DNA of 64,000 bases from positions 62,001 to 126,000 of the forward strand of contig DASYZG010000072.1 in the NCBI GenBank assembly GCA_035946575.1, read 5' to 3'. A program made the position numbers and the translations under genes. The notes under the pieces were generated by a model. That model saw only the letters and a program-made list of their open reading frames with translations. It ran no database searches and had not been told where the DNA came from. The DNA comes from Gp13-AA77 sp035946575 (GTDB taxonomy: Bacteria > Acidobacteriota > Terriglobia > UBA7540). Shown piece after piece: positions 17,449 through 26,295 of this stretch (its first letter is position 1; each line of letters starts with the position of its first letter).

Positions 17449-20130
17449 ATGGACGAGTCCCTGCGAAAGGAAATTCGCCTTCTCACCACACGACTCGGCG
17501 CGGTGGTACGCGAGCAGAGCGGCGCGCGGGTATTCGCCGCCATCGAAGAGTTGCGCCAGCTTTCGAAGCGGATTCGCCAGCATTCCGAGCCGGAGCTGAT
17601 CGAGGCCAGCCGCCGCGCCGTCTCGAAACTGCGGCCCGACGAGGCGCGCGACGTGGCGCACGCCTTCAGCCTGTTCTTCCATCTGGTCAACCTGTGCGAG
17701 GAGCGGCAGCGCATCCGGCGCCTTCGCGACTACGATCGCCACGACCGCGGCGCGCCCATGTCCCTGCGCTCGACCTTCGCGGCCTTGCGGCAGGCGCGTG
17801 TGCCGGCAGCGGCGCTCGCGAGCCTGCTCAACTCCATGCGCGTCGAGCCCGTGCTGACGGCGCATCCGACCGAGGCCAAGCGGCGCAGCGTGATGAACCA
17901 TCTCTGGTCGATCGCCGGCGTCCTCGACCAGATTCCCGCCGAACCGGGTGCGGCGCCCGAAGCCCTCGACCCGTGGATCGAGGCGCTGTGGCTGACCGAA
18001 GAAGTGCGCGAGCGGCCGGTGACGCCCGAAGTCGAGGTGGAAAGCGAGCTGGTTTACCTGGAGAAGACGATCTACGATCTTGCCGGCAATCTGAGCGAGC
18101 GGCTGCAGGACGAGTTGCGCCGGGCGAAATTCCGCGTGCCGGAGCCGCCACCGCTGATCCGCTTCGGGTCCTGGGTGGGCGGCGACCGCGACGGCAATCC
18201 GAATGTAACGCCGGATTTCAGCCTCCACGCCGTCGAGGAAGTGCGGCAGAGCGTCCTTGCTTACTACCGGCGCTCTACAGAGCGATTGCTGAGCCTGCTT
18301 TCGTTCCCTTGCGATGAGCGCCGGCAGCTCGAGGTGCTGCGCCGGTCGCTCGAACGGGACTTCGAGCAGCTGCCCGCGCTTCAGGGCGTGCGATGGGCGG
18401 ACCAGCCGCGTGAGCTGCTGCGCCACAAGCTGCGCGTGATGCTCGCGCGCCTCGAGCGGACGGCGAAAGGCGGCGATGGAGCTTATGCCGGCGCTCACGA
18501 GTTCGTGGACGATGCGCGCCGGGTTGAGAACGCGGTGCTCGAACTGGGCGGCGCGCGAGTGGCGAACCTGGGACCGCGCCGGTTGCGCGTGGCGGCGGAG
18601 GTGTTCGGATTTCACGGCGTCGGGTTGGATTTCCGGCAGCATTGCGGGGCAGTCCGCGCGGCTGCCGACCGGATTTTGGAAGGGGCAAACCGGCCGCTCG
18701 AGCCCGATGAGCAGCGAGTCCACGCCATCCAGCGGATCTTGCACGAATCGCGCTTGCCGAGCGGCGAAACCGGAAGCGGAGTACTCGGGGAACTCGCCGC
18801 GCTCGGCCGGATTCAACAGCGCCACAGCGAGCAGGCTGCGCACCGTTTCATCCTGAGCATGACGAGCGGCGCCGCGGACGTCTGGAACGCGATTCTGCTG
18901 GCGCACGCGGCCGGCCTCGTTGCGTGCGACGACGGGCGTCTGCGATCTTCCGTCGATTTCATTCCGTTGTTCGAAACCTACGACGATCTGGACCGGTGCC
19001 CGCGGTTTCTCGAGGACCTGTTCAAGGATCCGCTCTATCGCAGCCTGATCGAGTCGCGCGGCAACTTCCAGGAAGTGATGCTCGGCTATTCGGACTCCGT
19101 GAAAGACGCCGGTTATCTGGCGGCGAATTGGGCCCTTTACGGCGCCCAGGACGGCCTCACGCGGGTCGCGGCGGCGCACGGGGTGGCTCTTGGATTCTTC
19201 CATGGCAAAGGTGGCAGCATCGATCGCGGCGGCGGCGTTTCGTATCGAGCGGTGCAGGCGCAGCCGCATTCCGCGCCCGGCGGCCGCATGCGGATCACCG
19301 AGCAAGGCGAGGTGATCTCGCTCAAGTACGCGAATCCGGTGATCGCCGAGCGCAATCTTGAACAGCTCATCGCTTCGGTGATCGGCGCCAATCTGTTTCA
19401 CCGCGCGCGAATCCGGCCATCGCGCCTCGGGCGCTGGCAGGCGTGCGCTTCCGACCTGGCGCGGCACAGCCGCGCTTTCTATCGCGACCTGGTGTACGAG
19501 ACGCCGGAGTTTCCGCAGTACTTTTATCAAGCAACGCCCATCGATTTGATCGAGCACCTGCCGCTCGGATCGCGCCCGGCGCGGCGGTTGACCGGACGCG
19601 ATCTGTGCGACCTGCGCGCGATCCCCTGGGTGTTCGCCTGGACTCAGTCGCGCCACTTTCTGCCCTCGTGGTACGGACTCGGCTACGCGCTCGAGCGCTA
19701 CAGCCAGGAGAACGGCCCGAAGTCGCTCGGCCGGCTGCGCGAGATGTACAAGCACTGGCCGTTCTTCTCGGTGCTGCTCGACAACGCGGAAGTGTCGCTC
19801 GCCAAGACCGACCTGTTCATCGCGGCGCGCTACGCGCAACTGGTGCGTCCGGCGAGTCTCGGCGAAGCGATCTTCAAGCGCGTCGAGGAGGAATACCACC
19901 GCAGCCGCCGCATGGTGCTGCTCGTGGCCGAGCGCGCGCACCTGCTGGCGCGGCAGCCGGTGCTGGCGGAATCCATCCGGTTGCGCAATCCGTACGTCGA
20001 CCCGCTCAACCTGCTGCAAATCCGGTTTCTCGCGGAGTGGCGGCAGGCGCGCAAGCCTCGTCCCGAGCTGCTGCGCGCCCTGCAGGTTACGGTGGGCGGA
20101 ATCGCCTTCGGCATGAAAAGCACGGGCTGA
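17449..20130 (+). CDS. ppc: phosphoenolpyruvate carboxylase
   Basis: 893-residue PEP carboxylase, which condenses PEP and bicarbonate to oxaloacetate and refills the TCA cycle. All family signatures are visible: the catalytic His in VLTAHPTEAKRRSV, the GSWVGGDRDGNPNVT loop, LGYSDSVKDAGYLAANW, and the glycine-rich FFHGKGGSIDRGGG loop (usually HGRGG, here Lys for Arg). The C-terminus ends ITVGGIAFGMKSTG rather than the canonical NTG, still a small-residue terminus that inserts in the active site. Length is close to the E. coli enzyme (883). Divergent from gltB. Confidence 0.95.
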   Translation: MDESLRKEIRLLTTRLGAVVREQSGARVFAAIEELRQLSKRIRQHSEPELIEASRRAVSKLRPDEARDVAHAFSLFFHLVNLCEERQRIRRLRDYDRHDRGAPMSLRSTFAALRQARVPAAALASLLNSMRVEPVLTAHPTEAKRRSVMNHLWSIAGVLDQIPAEPGAAPEALDPWIEALWLTEEVRERPVTPEVEVESELVYLEKTIYDLAGNLSERLQDELRRAKFRVPEPPPLIRFGSWVGGDRDGNPNVTPDFSLHAVEEVRQSVLAYYRRSTERLLSLLSFPCDERRQLEVLRRSLERDFEQLPALQGVRWADQPRELLRHKLRVMLARLERTAKGGDGAYAGAHEFVDDARRVENAVLELGGARVANLGPRRLRVAAEVFGFHGVGLDFRQHCGAVRAAADRILEGANRPLEPDEQRVHAIQRILHESRLPSGETGSGVLGELAALGRIQQRHSEQAAHRFILSMTSGAADVWNAILLAHAAGLVACDDGRLRSSVDFIPLFETYDDLDRCPRFLEDLFKDPLYRSLIESRGNFQEVMLGYSDSVKDAGYLAANWALYGAQDGLTRVAAAHGVALGFFHGKGGSIDRGGGVSYRAVQAQPHSAPGGRMRITEQGEVISLKYANPVIAERNLEQLIASVIGANLFHRARIRPSRLGRWQACASDLARHSRAFYRDLVYETPEFPQYFYQATPIDLIEHLPLGSRPARRLTGRDLCDLRAIPWVFAWTQSRHFLPSWYGLGYALERYSQENGPKSLGRLREMYKHWPFFSVLLDNAEVSLAKTDLFIAARYAQLVRPASLGEAIFKRVEEEYHRSRRMVLLVAERAHLLARQPVLAESIRLRNPYVDPLNLLQIRFLAEWRQARKPRPELLRALQVTVGGIAFGMKSTG

Positions 20131-20682
20131 CGGTTGCGAAATCTGCAGGCCGGCGGAGAAGCCGGTTCCCTTGGCTTTTGTTTGGCTTTGAACGGCCATG
20201 GCTCTTTTGGGGTCGATACGCTTCAAATCCTTCAATCTAATGGAGTAATGTCCGAAATCGCGTTTGGCTCTGTTTGGCTTTGAAACCGTCCCAATTTTCT
20301 CATTTTTCTCACCGTTTTGCTGATTCCATTGGACTTGTTGGCTTTGATCCCCGGAATTTTTAGGATCTTTTTTTTCGCCTTTCTTGCGATTCACAATCAC
20401 ACCTGGCTTCCAAGATCAGCTTCCGGCAGCGTTCAGCCATGGTCTTATGGTGGCACCTAAAAATGGGACAATGGAGAAAAGTGAGAAAAGTGAGAAAATT
20501 GGGAAACTTTATTTCACGATTAAATTCAATGATTTAGCTTTGTAACCGGATAAATCCAATGCCGGCCTTGGCGCGGTGGGCCGCTCTTATCCCAAGACCG
20601 GATTGCGCTCGCTTTAGACTCCGAGTCAGCGCATTGTTGAACTACCCCGGCCGCAGGTCACAACTCAAAAATGGGGAGCAGC
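20131..20682. other. repeat-rich intergenic region after ppc
   Basis: No gene is credible here. It begins with a weak hairpin (CCGGC/GCCGG, 20150-20167, then T-rich sequence) that may end ppc transcription. It then holds several TTTGGCTTTGAA-like words and two inverted copies of an AT-rich repeat (20290-20312 and 20461-20507). GC falls far below the neighbouring genes. Confidence 0.7.
20461..20507 (-). repeat. AT-rich dispersed repeat, copy A
   Basis: Contains the AGTGAGAAA word twice. The 43-bp core 20465-20507 is identical to the reverse complement of 62434-62476, 42 kb away, and similarity continues for about 40 bp beyond. A degenerate inverted copy lies at 20290-20312. Not coding in any plausible frame. 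Confidence 0.85.
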
Positions 20683-21151
20683 GTGAACAGACTCACTCGA
20701 TTTGTGGCGGCTCTGTCCGTGGCCCTGGGTTGTGGTATTGCTGCCGCGCAGGGGCGGGACACCACCAGGAGTGGAGGGAGCTGGTAAAGATGGTCAGAGA
20801 CGTTTACGAAAAGGCCGTGCCCGAGGCCCACTGGGCGCAGGTACCAGCAGGTCTACGGAGGCAACGGGAACAGGTTCATTGTTCTCACCGCTCGCAAGTC
20901 GCTCGCCGAAGTCGATCAACACCTTCAGCACCGATAACCCGAGATTCTTCGCGGCCGTGGGCGAAAGCAGCATGAGCAGGCTCGCCGAGCTTGAGGCCTC
21001 CGTTATGGAATTCTCGGAGCACCAACTGTTTGCGTTCAATCCGCACATGAGCTATGTTTCTCCGGATTGGATTAGAGAGGACGCTTTCTGGAAGCCGGAT
21101 GAGGCGCCTGCGCCCAAGCCGAGTGCTGCGCCGAAGAAAGCAATGCCATAG
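20683..21151 (+). pseudogene. frameshifted gene for a small exported protein
   Basis: Coding-like pieces in successive frames can be stitched into one product. A signal peptide (NRLTRFVAALSVALGCGIAA) comes from the GTG at 20683. A second frame gives WRELVKMVRDVYEKAVPEAH, a third gives YQQVYGGNGNRFIVLTARKS then LAEVDQHLQ, and the last, in the frame ending at 21151, gives ESSMSRLAELEASVMEFSEH, LFAFNPHMSYVSPDWI and a Pro/Lys tail. At least three frame changes are needed, so it is unlikely to be expressed as one protein unless the sequence contains errors. Function unknown. Confidence 0.7.
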
Positions 21152-21184
21152 ACATCGTTGGTAAAGGCCAAGGGGGAATTACTT

Positions 21185-21625
21185 ATGAGCAAGCTATGGC
21201 AGATGTTGGTGCTGACCGTCGTGCTCGGCGCGGCGGCATTCATTACGGGACCAAAGATTTGGCCGATGGCGCCTGACGTTCCCACGCCGCCGGCGAATCT
21301 TTTGCCGGCCTACATCGTACTTGCGGCTGTCGAGGCACTGGCGTTCGGCTTTGCCGTGGCATTCGCCATATTCGGATGGCCGATGATGCGCGATTTGCGT
21401 CTGGGGGCGGGATGGCTGAACAAATTGCTGTTTGGTACCCTGATCTGGTTTATGGGGAATTGGTGGTTTCACGATAATCTGCACATGCACATCGGCCTCG
21501 ACATGCATCGGCTCGTGTACATCGAATATGCCTTTCACTTAACGATGCTGGCGTGCGGGGTGACCCTGGTTGTTGGCCTGGTACGCTGCGCAAGGCAGGC
21601 GGCAACCCAAACCCGGCCTGATTGA
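21185..21625 (+). CDS. small integral membrane protein, unknown
   Basis: 146 residues with four predicted helices: residues about 5-25, 40-62 (AYIVLAAVEALAFGFAVAFAI), 78-95 and 122-140. Between helices 3 and 4 is a His-rich stretch (WWFHDNLHMHIGLDMHRLVY) that could bind metal or haem, but no family is recognised. The ATG at 21185 is preferred over an upstream GTG because GGGGG lies 8 bp before it and helix 1 begins directly after. It follows the degraded gene by 33 bp. Confidence 0.7.
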   Translation: MSKLWQMLVLTVVLGAAAFITGPKIWPMAPDVPTPPANLLPAYIVLAAVEALAFGFAVAFAIFGWPMMRDLRLGAGWLNKLLFGTLIWFMGNWWFHDNLHMHIGLDMHRLVYIEYAFHLTMLACGVTLVVGLVRCARQAATQTRPD

Positions 21626-21851
21626 CTTGTCCGAATTCCTATCGCTGCGAGGCTTGACCCTGGGTCGGAACCGGTGCAGCCGTTCCATTTTCAAAGTGAA
21701 GTTATCCCCTTCAAATGCCCGGGCTCCCCGGGACCGGCCCACAGGCCTTGCAGCCCGTAACTCTTTAGATGCCGCTGTTATATTTATAATTAGTAATGAT
21801 TGTGCCAGCGCCGGGCCCATTGCTATACTGCGGGGACGTAAAGGTGAGAAC

Positions 21852-24581
21852 GTGCCTTCCCGCGAGCTTGATCCCGGCAGACCTGCAGGCGCCGTGCAGC
21901 ACCAGGCTGAGGTGTCGACGCCTGATCCAAAACTCTTCCAGGAACTGTTTGAGTTGTCGCCGGACGCGCTGGTGGCGACCGGCCCGCAGGGGCAGATTGT
22001 CGAAGTCAACGGGCAATTCGAGAGAATTTTCGGCTATCGCCGTAGCGAGGTTTTGGGCCAGAACATAGCCCTGCTGGTGCCGGAGCGATTCCGGGCCGCG
22101 CATGCTGTCCACCTGAGAGACTATTTCACGGAACCCCGCCTGAGGCCGATGGGCGCAGGTCTCGAGCTCTTCGGCCGGCGCAAGGACGGCTCTGAATTCC
22201 CCGTGGACATCATGTTGAATACGCTGCGCTTAGGGCCGGCGGCCCTGGTGCTTGCCGTCATCCGGGATATCAGCGTGCGAAAGCAGCTGGAGGTGGAGCG
22301 GGACCGGCAGGCAGCCATCAGCCGCGAGCAGGCGGCCCTGCTCGAGGTCGCTCACGACGCGATTATTGTCCGCGATCTCGAGAGCCGCATTACGTTCTGG
22401 AATCATGGGGCTGAAGTCCGGTATGGCTGGAGCCGGGAAGAGGCCCTGGGAAAGGTGACCCACAGCTTTCTTCAGACCCAGTTTCCGGACACCCTTGAGG
22501 AGATCGAAGGGCGGCTGCACAATCAAGGCTACTGGGAAGGCGAGTTGGTGCATACGACCCGGTACGGCAGGCGGATCACGGTAGCCAGCCGCCAGGTACT
22601 GCAGCGCGACCCCGAGGGACGCTCCGCGGCGATCCTCGAGATCAACAACGACATCACGGAACGTAAGCAAGCGCAGGAGGCCTTGCGGCGAAATGAAGAA
22701 CGTCTGCGGTCCCTGGTGGAGAGCGTCAAGGACTATGCCATCGTCACCCTGGATGCCGAGGGCCGCGTGACCTCATGGAATCCGGGCGCGGAACGGATCG
22801 TGGGCTACAAAGCCGAGGAAATCATCGGACAGCACTTTTCGAAATTCTACCCGCAAGAGGACCTCGATCGCGGCAAGCCCGATTACGAACTAAGAGTGGC
22901 GGCAGCCGCCGGGCGCTTTGAGGACGAGGGATGGCGCCTGCGCCAGGACGGTTCACGCTTCTGGGCCAACGTGGTCATCAGCGCCCTGCACGATTCTGAT
23001 GGAAGGGTGAGCGGATTTTCCAAGGTCACGCGGGACTTCACCGAGCGCAAGCAGGCCGAGGAAGCTCTGCTGCTCCAGGTGACCAACACGCTGGTCACGA
23101 ACCTCGAAATCGGCCGGCTGCTGGCGGCGATCGCCGCCAGCATTCGCCAGGTGGCCTCCTTCGATTACTCCGGCCTGGCCCTTTTCGATTCTTCGACCGG
23201 CCAGTTGCACATACACGTACTTGAAGCCCCGGGCGGCCGCAAGCTGCCGCCGGACGGCACGCCAATCTCGTTGAGCGGATCGCCCGCCGGCCAAGCCTTC
23301 ACCTCGCGCGAGCCCCTGGTGCTTAATCATGTCCGGCAGGAGGCGGAGGGGTTTGCTGCCGGCGACATCAAGCGCCTGACCGATCTCAGTGTGAACTCGG
23401 GGTGCTGGGTTCCGTTGATCAACCGAGGGCGTCCGCTCGGGACACTGATGGTCGGCAAAATCGCCGAAGGGGCATTCACTGAGAAGGACGTCCGGCTGCT
23501 GAGCCATGTGGCCAGCCAGATCGCCATTGCCATCGACAATGCCGAGACCTATCGCCAGGTTATCGAGGCCCGTGAACGTTTGGAGGAAGAGAAGGCCTAC
23601 CTCGAAGAAGAGCTGCGCACGGAGTACAATTTCGAGGAGATCGTTGGAGAGAGCCACGCCCTCAGGCGAGTTCTAAAGCAGGTCGAGACGGTGGCGCCGA
23701 CGGACGCCACGGTTTTGGTTTTGGGCGAAACCGGCACCGGAAAAGAGTTGGTTGCGCGCGCCATTCACTCGCTGAGCGGCCGCCGCGATCGTACCTTTGT
23801 GAAGTTGAATTGCGCCGCGATTCCGAGCGGGTTGCTCGAAAGCGAACTTTTCGGACATGAAAAGGGCGCCTTTACCGGCGCCATCACGCAAAAGATCGGG
23901 CGGCTGGAGCTGGCGCATCGCGGCACGCTGTTCCTGGACGAGGTGGGAGATATCCCGCTGGAACTCCAGCCCAAGCTGCTCCGCGCCCTGCAGGAGAAGG
24001 AATTCGAGCGGCTGGGCAGCACGCGGACGATCCCCGTGGACGTCCGGCTGATCGCGGCCACGAATCGCGATCTGGCCGCCATGGTCCAGACCCGCGAATT
24101 CCGCAGCGACCTGTTTTACCGGCTCAAGGTTTTCCCAATCGAGGTGCCGCCACTGCGGATGCGAACCGACGATATTCCCATCCTTGTCCATCACTTTGTC
24201 TCGAAGCACGCGCGACGCATGAACAAGGTGATCGAGACCATTCCGCAGGACACGATGCGGACGCTGGAGCGCTGGAGCTGGCCGGGAAACGTCCGGGAGC
24301 TCGAGAACCTCTTGGAGAGAGCCGTGATTCTTTCGAGCGGACCCGTGCTGCGCGTGCCGATTTCTGAGTTGGTACCGTCTCAGCAGGAGGAACCCGAAAC
24401 CCCGCCGGAAACGGCTTCGTCGTCGCTTGAGGCCACCGAGCGCGAGCACATCCTGAGAGTCCTTCGCGAAACCGAGGGAGTGATCTCCGGACCGGACGGT
24501 GCGGCAGCGCGACTGGGGTTGAAGCGAACCACCTTGAATTCGAAGATGCGCAAGCTCGGCATCACCCGCCACGACTTCTGA
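21852..24581 (+). CDS. sigma-54-dependent activator with PAS-PAS-PAS-GAF sensor
   Basis: 909-residue enhancer-binding protein. Three PAS domains (about 30-140, 155-275, 285-400, each ending in a DxxxRK/ERKQ-type PAC motif) and a GAF domain (about 415-560) sense unknown signals. A coiled coil leads to the AAA+ domain with Walker A GETGTGKE (about 625), the sigma-54 contact loop GAFTGA (about 672) and Walker B LFLDEVGD. A Fis-type HTH (AAARLGLKRTTLNSKMRKLG) ends the protein. There is no receiver domain. GTG at 21852 is chosen because AAGGTGAG precedes it by the right spacing. It probably activates the sigma-54 promoter at 24702. Confidence 0.92.
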   Translation: MPSRELDPGRPAGAVQHQAEVSTPDPKLFQELFELSPDALVATGPQGQIVEVNGQFERIFGYRRSEVLGQNIALLVPERFRAAHAVHLRDYFTEPRLRPMGAGLELFGRRKDGSEFPVDIMLNTLRLGPAALVLAVIRDISVRKQLEVERDRQAAISREQAALLEVAHDAIIVRDLESRITFWNHGAEVRYGWSREEALGKVTHSFLQTQFPDTLEEIEGRLHNQGYWEGELVHTTRYGRRITVASRQVLQRDPEGRSAAILEINNDITERKQAQEALRRNEERLRSLVESVKDYAIVTLDAEGRVTSWNPGAERIVGYKAEEIIGQHFSKFYPQEDLDRGKPDYELRVAAAAGRFEDEGWRLRQDGSRFWANVVISALHDSDGRVSGFSKVTRDFTERKQAEEALLLQVTNTLVTNLEIGRLLAAIAASIRQVASFDYSGLALFDSSTGQLHIHVLEAPGGRKLPPDGTPISLSGSPAGQAFTSREPLVLNHVRQEAEGFAAGDIKRLTDLSVNSGCWVPLINRGRPLGTLMVGKIAEGAFTEKDVRLLSHVASQIAIAIDNAETYRQVIEARERLEEEKAYLEEELRTEYNFEEIVGESHALRRVLKQVETVAPTDATVLVLGETGTGKELVARAIHSLSGRRDRTFVKLNCAAIPSGLLESELFGHEKGAFTGAITQKIGRLELAHRGTLFLDEVGDIPLELQPKLLRALQEKEFERLGSTRTIPVDVRLIAATNRDLAAMVQTREFRSDLFYRLKVFPIEVPPLRMRTDDIPILVHHFVSKHARRMNKVIETIPQDTMRTLERWSWPGNVRELENLLERAVILSSGPVLRVPISELVPSQQEEPETPPETASSSLEATEREHILRVLRETEGVISGPDGAAARLGLKRTTLNSKMRKLGITRHDF

Positions 24582-24587
24582 CGGTAT

Positions 24588-24643
24588 TTCGTCAACTGAC
24601 GATATGTAACCGTCGTCACTAACCCTGTGTCACCGCTGTCACA
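24588..24643. promoter_or_regulatory. candidate enhancer site for the sigma-54 activator
   Basis: Contains CGTCA-AC-TGACG (inverted, 24590-24601) and two TGTCAC words 9 bp apart (24628-24633, 24637-24642). They sit about 60-115 bp upstream of the predicted -24/-12 promoter, the usual distance for enhancer-binding proteins. Assignment is by position and symmetry only. Confidence 0.35.
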
Positions 24644-24701
24644 TTGCCGTTTACGGGGATAAACCACTTTAAATCAGCTCGCTAGCGAGACGCTTCGCGT
24701 T

Positions 24702-24717
24702 TGGCAGCTCCGCTGCC
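24702..24717 (+). promoter_or_regulatory. predicted sigma-54 (-24/-12) promoter
   Basis: TTGGCAGCTCCGCTGC matches the sigma-54 consensus TTGGCACG-N4-TTGC, with GG and GC exactly 12 bp apart. It lies between the sigma-54 activator gene and the pseudo-receiver gene on the same strand. Transcription would begin near 24729 and could run through the pseudo-receiver, STAS and Crp genes. Confidence 0.55.
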
Positions 24718-24811
24718 CTATGTCTGGCGGAACGCAGAGTGCCAGGTGCGAGGGAGGGAGCAGCAGCGCCGGGGCAAGAGGGGCCTACGTTCCAGGAAAT
24801 CGGACGAGAAC

Positions 24812-25324
24812 ATGCACCTGTGGGGTTCGGCAATGGCGCGACGAAAAGCAAGTGACGTAGAAGACAGGACCCCGGCTCTGTTGGTTCACAGTCAAGAGCA
24901 GCCGATGCACCAAGTAAGGAACTTACTGATCCGGCTGGGGGTGGACACGCTCAGGGTGCGAGATTGCGGACAGGCTGCGAGTGCACTCTGCTCAAAGACC
25001 CCGCCGGTGCTGGTGTTGACGGCGACAGAGCTTCCGGACGGCACTTGGGAGGACGTGCTCGGATCCGCGAGCACAGCCTGCCGGCCGGTACCGGTCATCG
25101 TTGTCTCGAACCAGGACGATTTCCGGCTCAGCCTGAGGATTTCGGAGGCGGGAGCGGCCGGTTACGTGGCCCCTCCGTTCAGCGATCAGGAAATGGCGCG
25201 CGTGGTTCGCAGCGCCATGCTCAGCGGGTACTTTGCTTCACCCGCAAGCTACGTTTCGACCGAAAGCTTATTTTCGAATGTTGAAGATCACTTGGGATCA
25301 GGAGTCCGCGCCAGCCAGGCTTAA
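24812..25324 (+). CDS. pseudo-receiver (REC-like) protein without phosphoacceptor
   Basis: 170 residues with a response-regulator receiver layout: strand TPALLVHS, helix, LVLTATELPDG, then VPVIVVS and GAAGYVAPPF. The phospho-accepting Asp that precedes LPDG by five residues is Ala71, the acidic pair after strand 1 is replaced by His/Ser, and the conserved Lys of KPF is Pro121. The domain therefore cannot be phosphorylated in the usual way and may act as a protein-interaction module. Start is either ATG 24812 or 24833. It overlaps the STAS gene by 47 bp. Confidence 0.7.
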   Translation: MHLWGSAMARRKASDVEDRTPALLVHSQEQPMHQVRNLLIRLGVDTLRVRDCGQAASALCSKTPPVLVLTATELPDGTWEDVLGSASTACRPVPVIVVSNQDDFRLSLRISEAGAAGYVAPPFSDQEMARVVRSAMLSGYFASPASYVSTESLFSNVEDHLGSGVRASQA

Positions 25325-25577
25325 GCTTCACGGCAAGCTCAGCGGACCCTGGGTCGAGGAACTCGAACGGGTGTGGAGCGACATCAAGGCGAAAGGACCG
25401 CACCCAATAATCGATTTGGCGGAAGTCACCTTCGTGGGCCGGGACGGGCGGCAGTTGCTCGGGGAGATGGTCCGGCAGGGCGCTGAGCTTCAAGGTGGTC
25501 CGCTGATGCAGTTCACTATCGACCGGATCAAGCAGGAATCCCGGAATTCAGGCGGACACGCCAAAGGGGGAGAGTGA
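25278..25577 (+). CDS. STAS-domain protein (anti-sigma-factor-antagonist-like)
   Basis: 99-residue single STAS domain. LKLHGKLSGPWVEELERVW and IIDLAEVTFVGRDGRQLL match the SpoIIAA fold. In SpoIIAA-type antagonists the loop is D-S-S-G with the phosphorylated Ser; here the same loop is GRDG (residues 54-57), so phospho-switching by an anti-sigma kinase is not expected. The start lies within the end of the pseudo-receiver gene, and the stop is 1 bp from the Crp gene, so the three are translationally linked. A scaffold role in the same pathway is an inference. Confidence 0.75.
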   Translation: MLKITWDQESAPARLKLHGKLSGPWVEELERVWSDIKAKGPHPIIDLAEVTFVGRDGRQLLGEMVRQGAELQGGPLMQFTIDRIKQESRNSGGHAKGGE

Positions 25578-25578
25578 G

Positions 25579-26295
25579 ATGCAATCACCATACGGAATGG
25601 AGTTAAGCGGAAATTGCGATACATGTCCTCTTCGCGGAGAGGGTTTCTTCTGCAACCTCAATAAGGCGGCCCTAAAGGCTTTCGACGCGGTCAAGTTCAC
25701 CAGCGGCTACCCGGGAGGCGCCGTCCTTTTCGTCGAGGGCGAGGGGCCGCGAGGCATCTATGTTCTGTGCCGCGGAAAGGTGAAGCTGACCATGACGTCG
25801 AGCGATGGCAAGACCATGATCCTGAGAATGGTGAAGCCGGGCGAAGTGCTGGGATTGCACGCGGTGGTCTCCGGTAAGCCCTACCAGGCGACGGCTGAGA
25901 CCATGGAACCCTGCCAGGTGAACTTCGTCAGGCGCGACGATTTCCTGCGCTTTCTCGCCCAGAATTCCGAAGCCTCCATTCACGCCGCGCAGCAACTCAG
26001 CGGTGACTACCAGACGGCCTGCGATCAGATCCGCTCGCTCGGCCTCAGCCATTCCGCTACCGAGAAGCTCGCCAAATTCCTGCTGGAGACGTCGGCCAAG
26101 GGCCAAGAGACGAAGCAAGGTATCCGGGTGCGGATGACAATGACCCACGAAGAGATCGGTCAGATGATCGGCGCATCTCGCGAGACGGTCACGCGGACGC
26201 TCGGAGAATTCAGAGACAGGCATCTCCTCGTGCGGAACGGGTCGATGCTGGTGATCCAGGACCGCGCGGGGTTGCAAAGCTTCGCCGGCGCATAG
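25579..26295 (+). CDS. Crp/Fnr family transcriptional regulator with N-terminal cysteines
   Basis: 238-residue regulator. The N-terminus carries Cys13, Cys16 and Cys25 in NCDTCPLRGEGFFC, followed by a cyclic-nucleotide-binding-type beta-barrel (about 35-150), a dimer helix and a winged HTH (MTHEEIGQMIGASRETVTRT, the FNR/CRP recognition helix). The cysteine set recalls FNR-type Fe-S sensing of oxygen, although the spacing differs from E. coli FNR and the fourth ligand is not certain (Cys64 and Cys about 114 are candidates). A strong GGGGGAG site precedes the ATG. Last gene of the cassette. Confidence 0.87.
   Translation: MQSPYGMELSGNCDTCPLRGEGFFCNLNKAALKAFDAVKFTSGYPGGAVLFVEGEGPRGIYVLCRGKVKLTMTSSDGKTMILRMVKPGEVLGLHAVVSGKPYQATAETMEPCQVNFVRRDDFLRFLAQNSEASIHAAQQLSGDYQTACDQIRSLGLSHSATEKLAKFLLETSAKGQETKQGIRVRMTMTHEEIGQMIGASRETVTRTLGEFRDRHLLVRNGSMLVIQDRAGLQSFAGA

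Noticed and set aside
17254..20400. 1048-codon open frame antisense to ppc
   Set aside because: It is the complement of a clear PEP carboxylase gene; its product is Arg/His/Gln-rich with no motif, and GC-rich codon structure explains the length.
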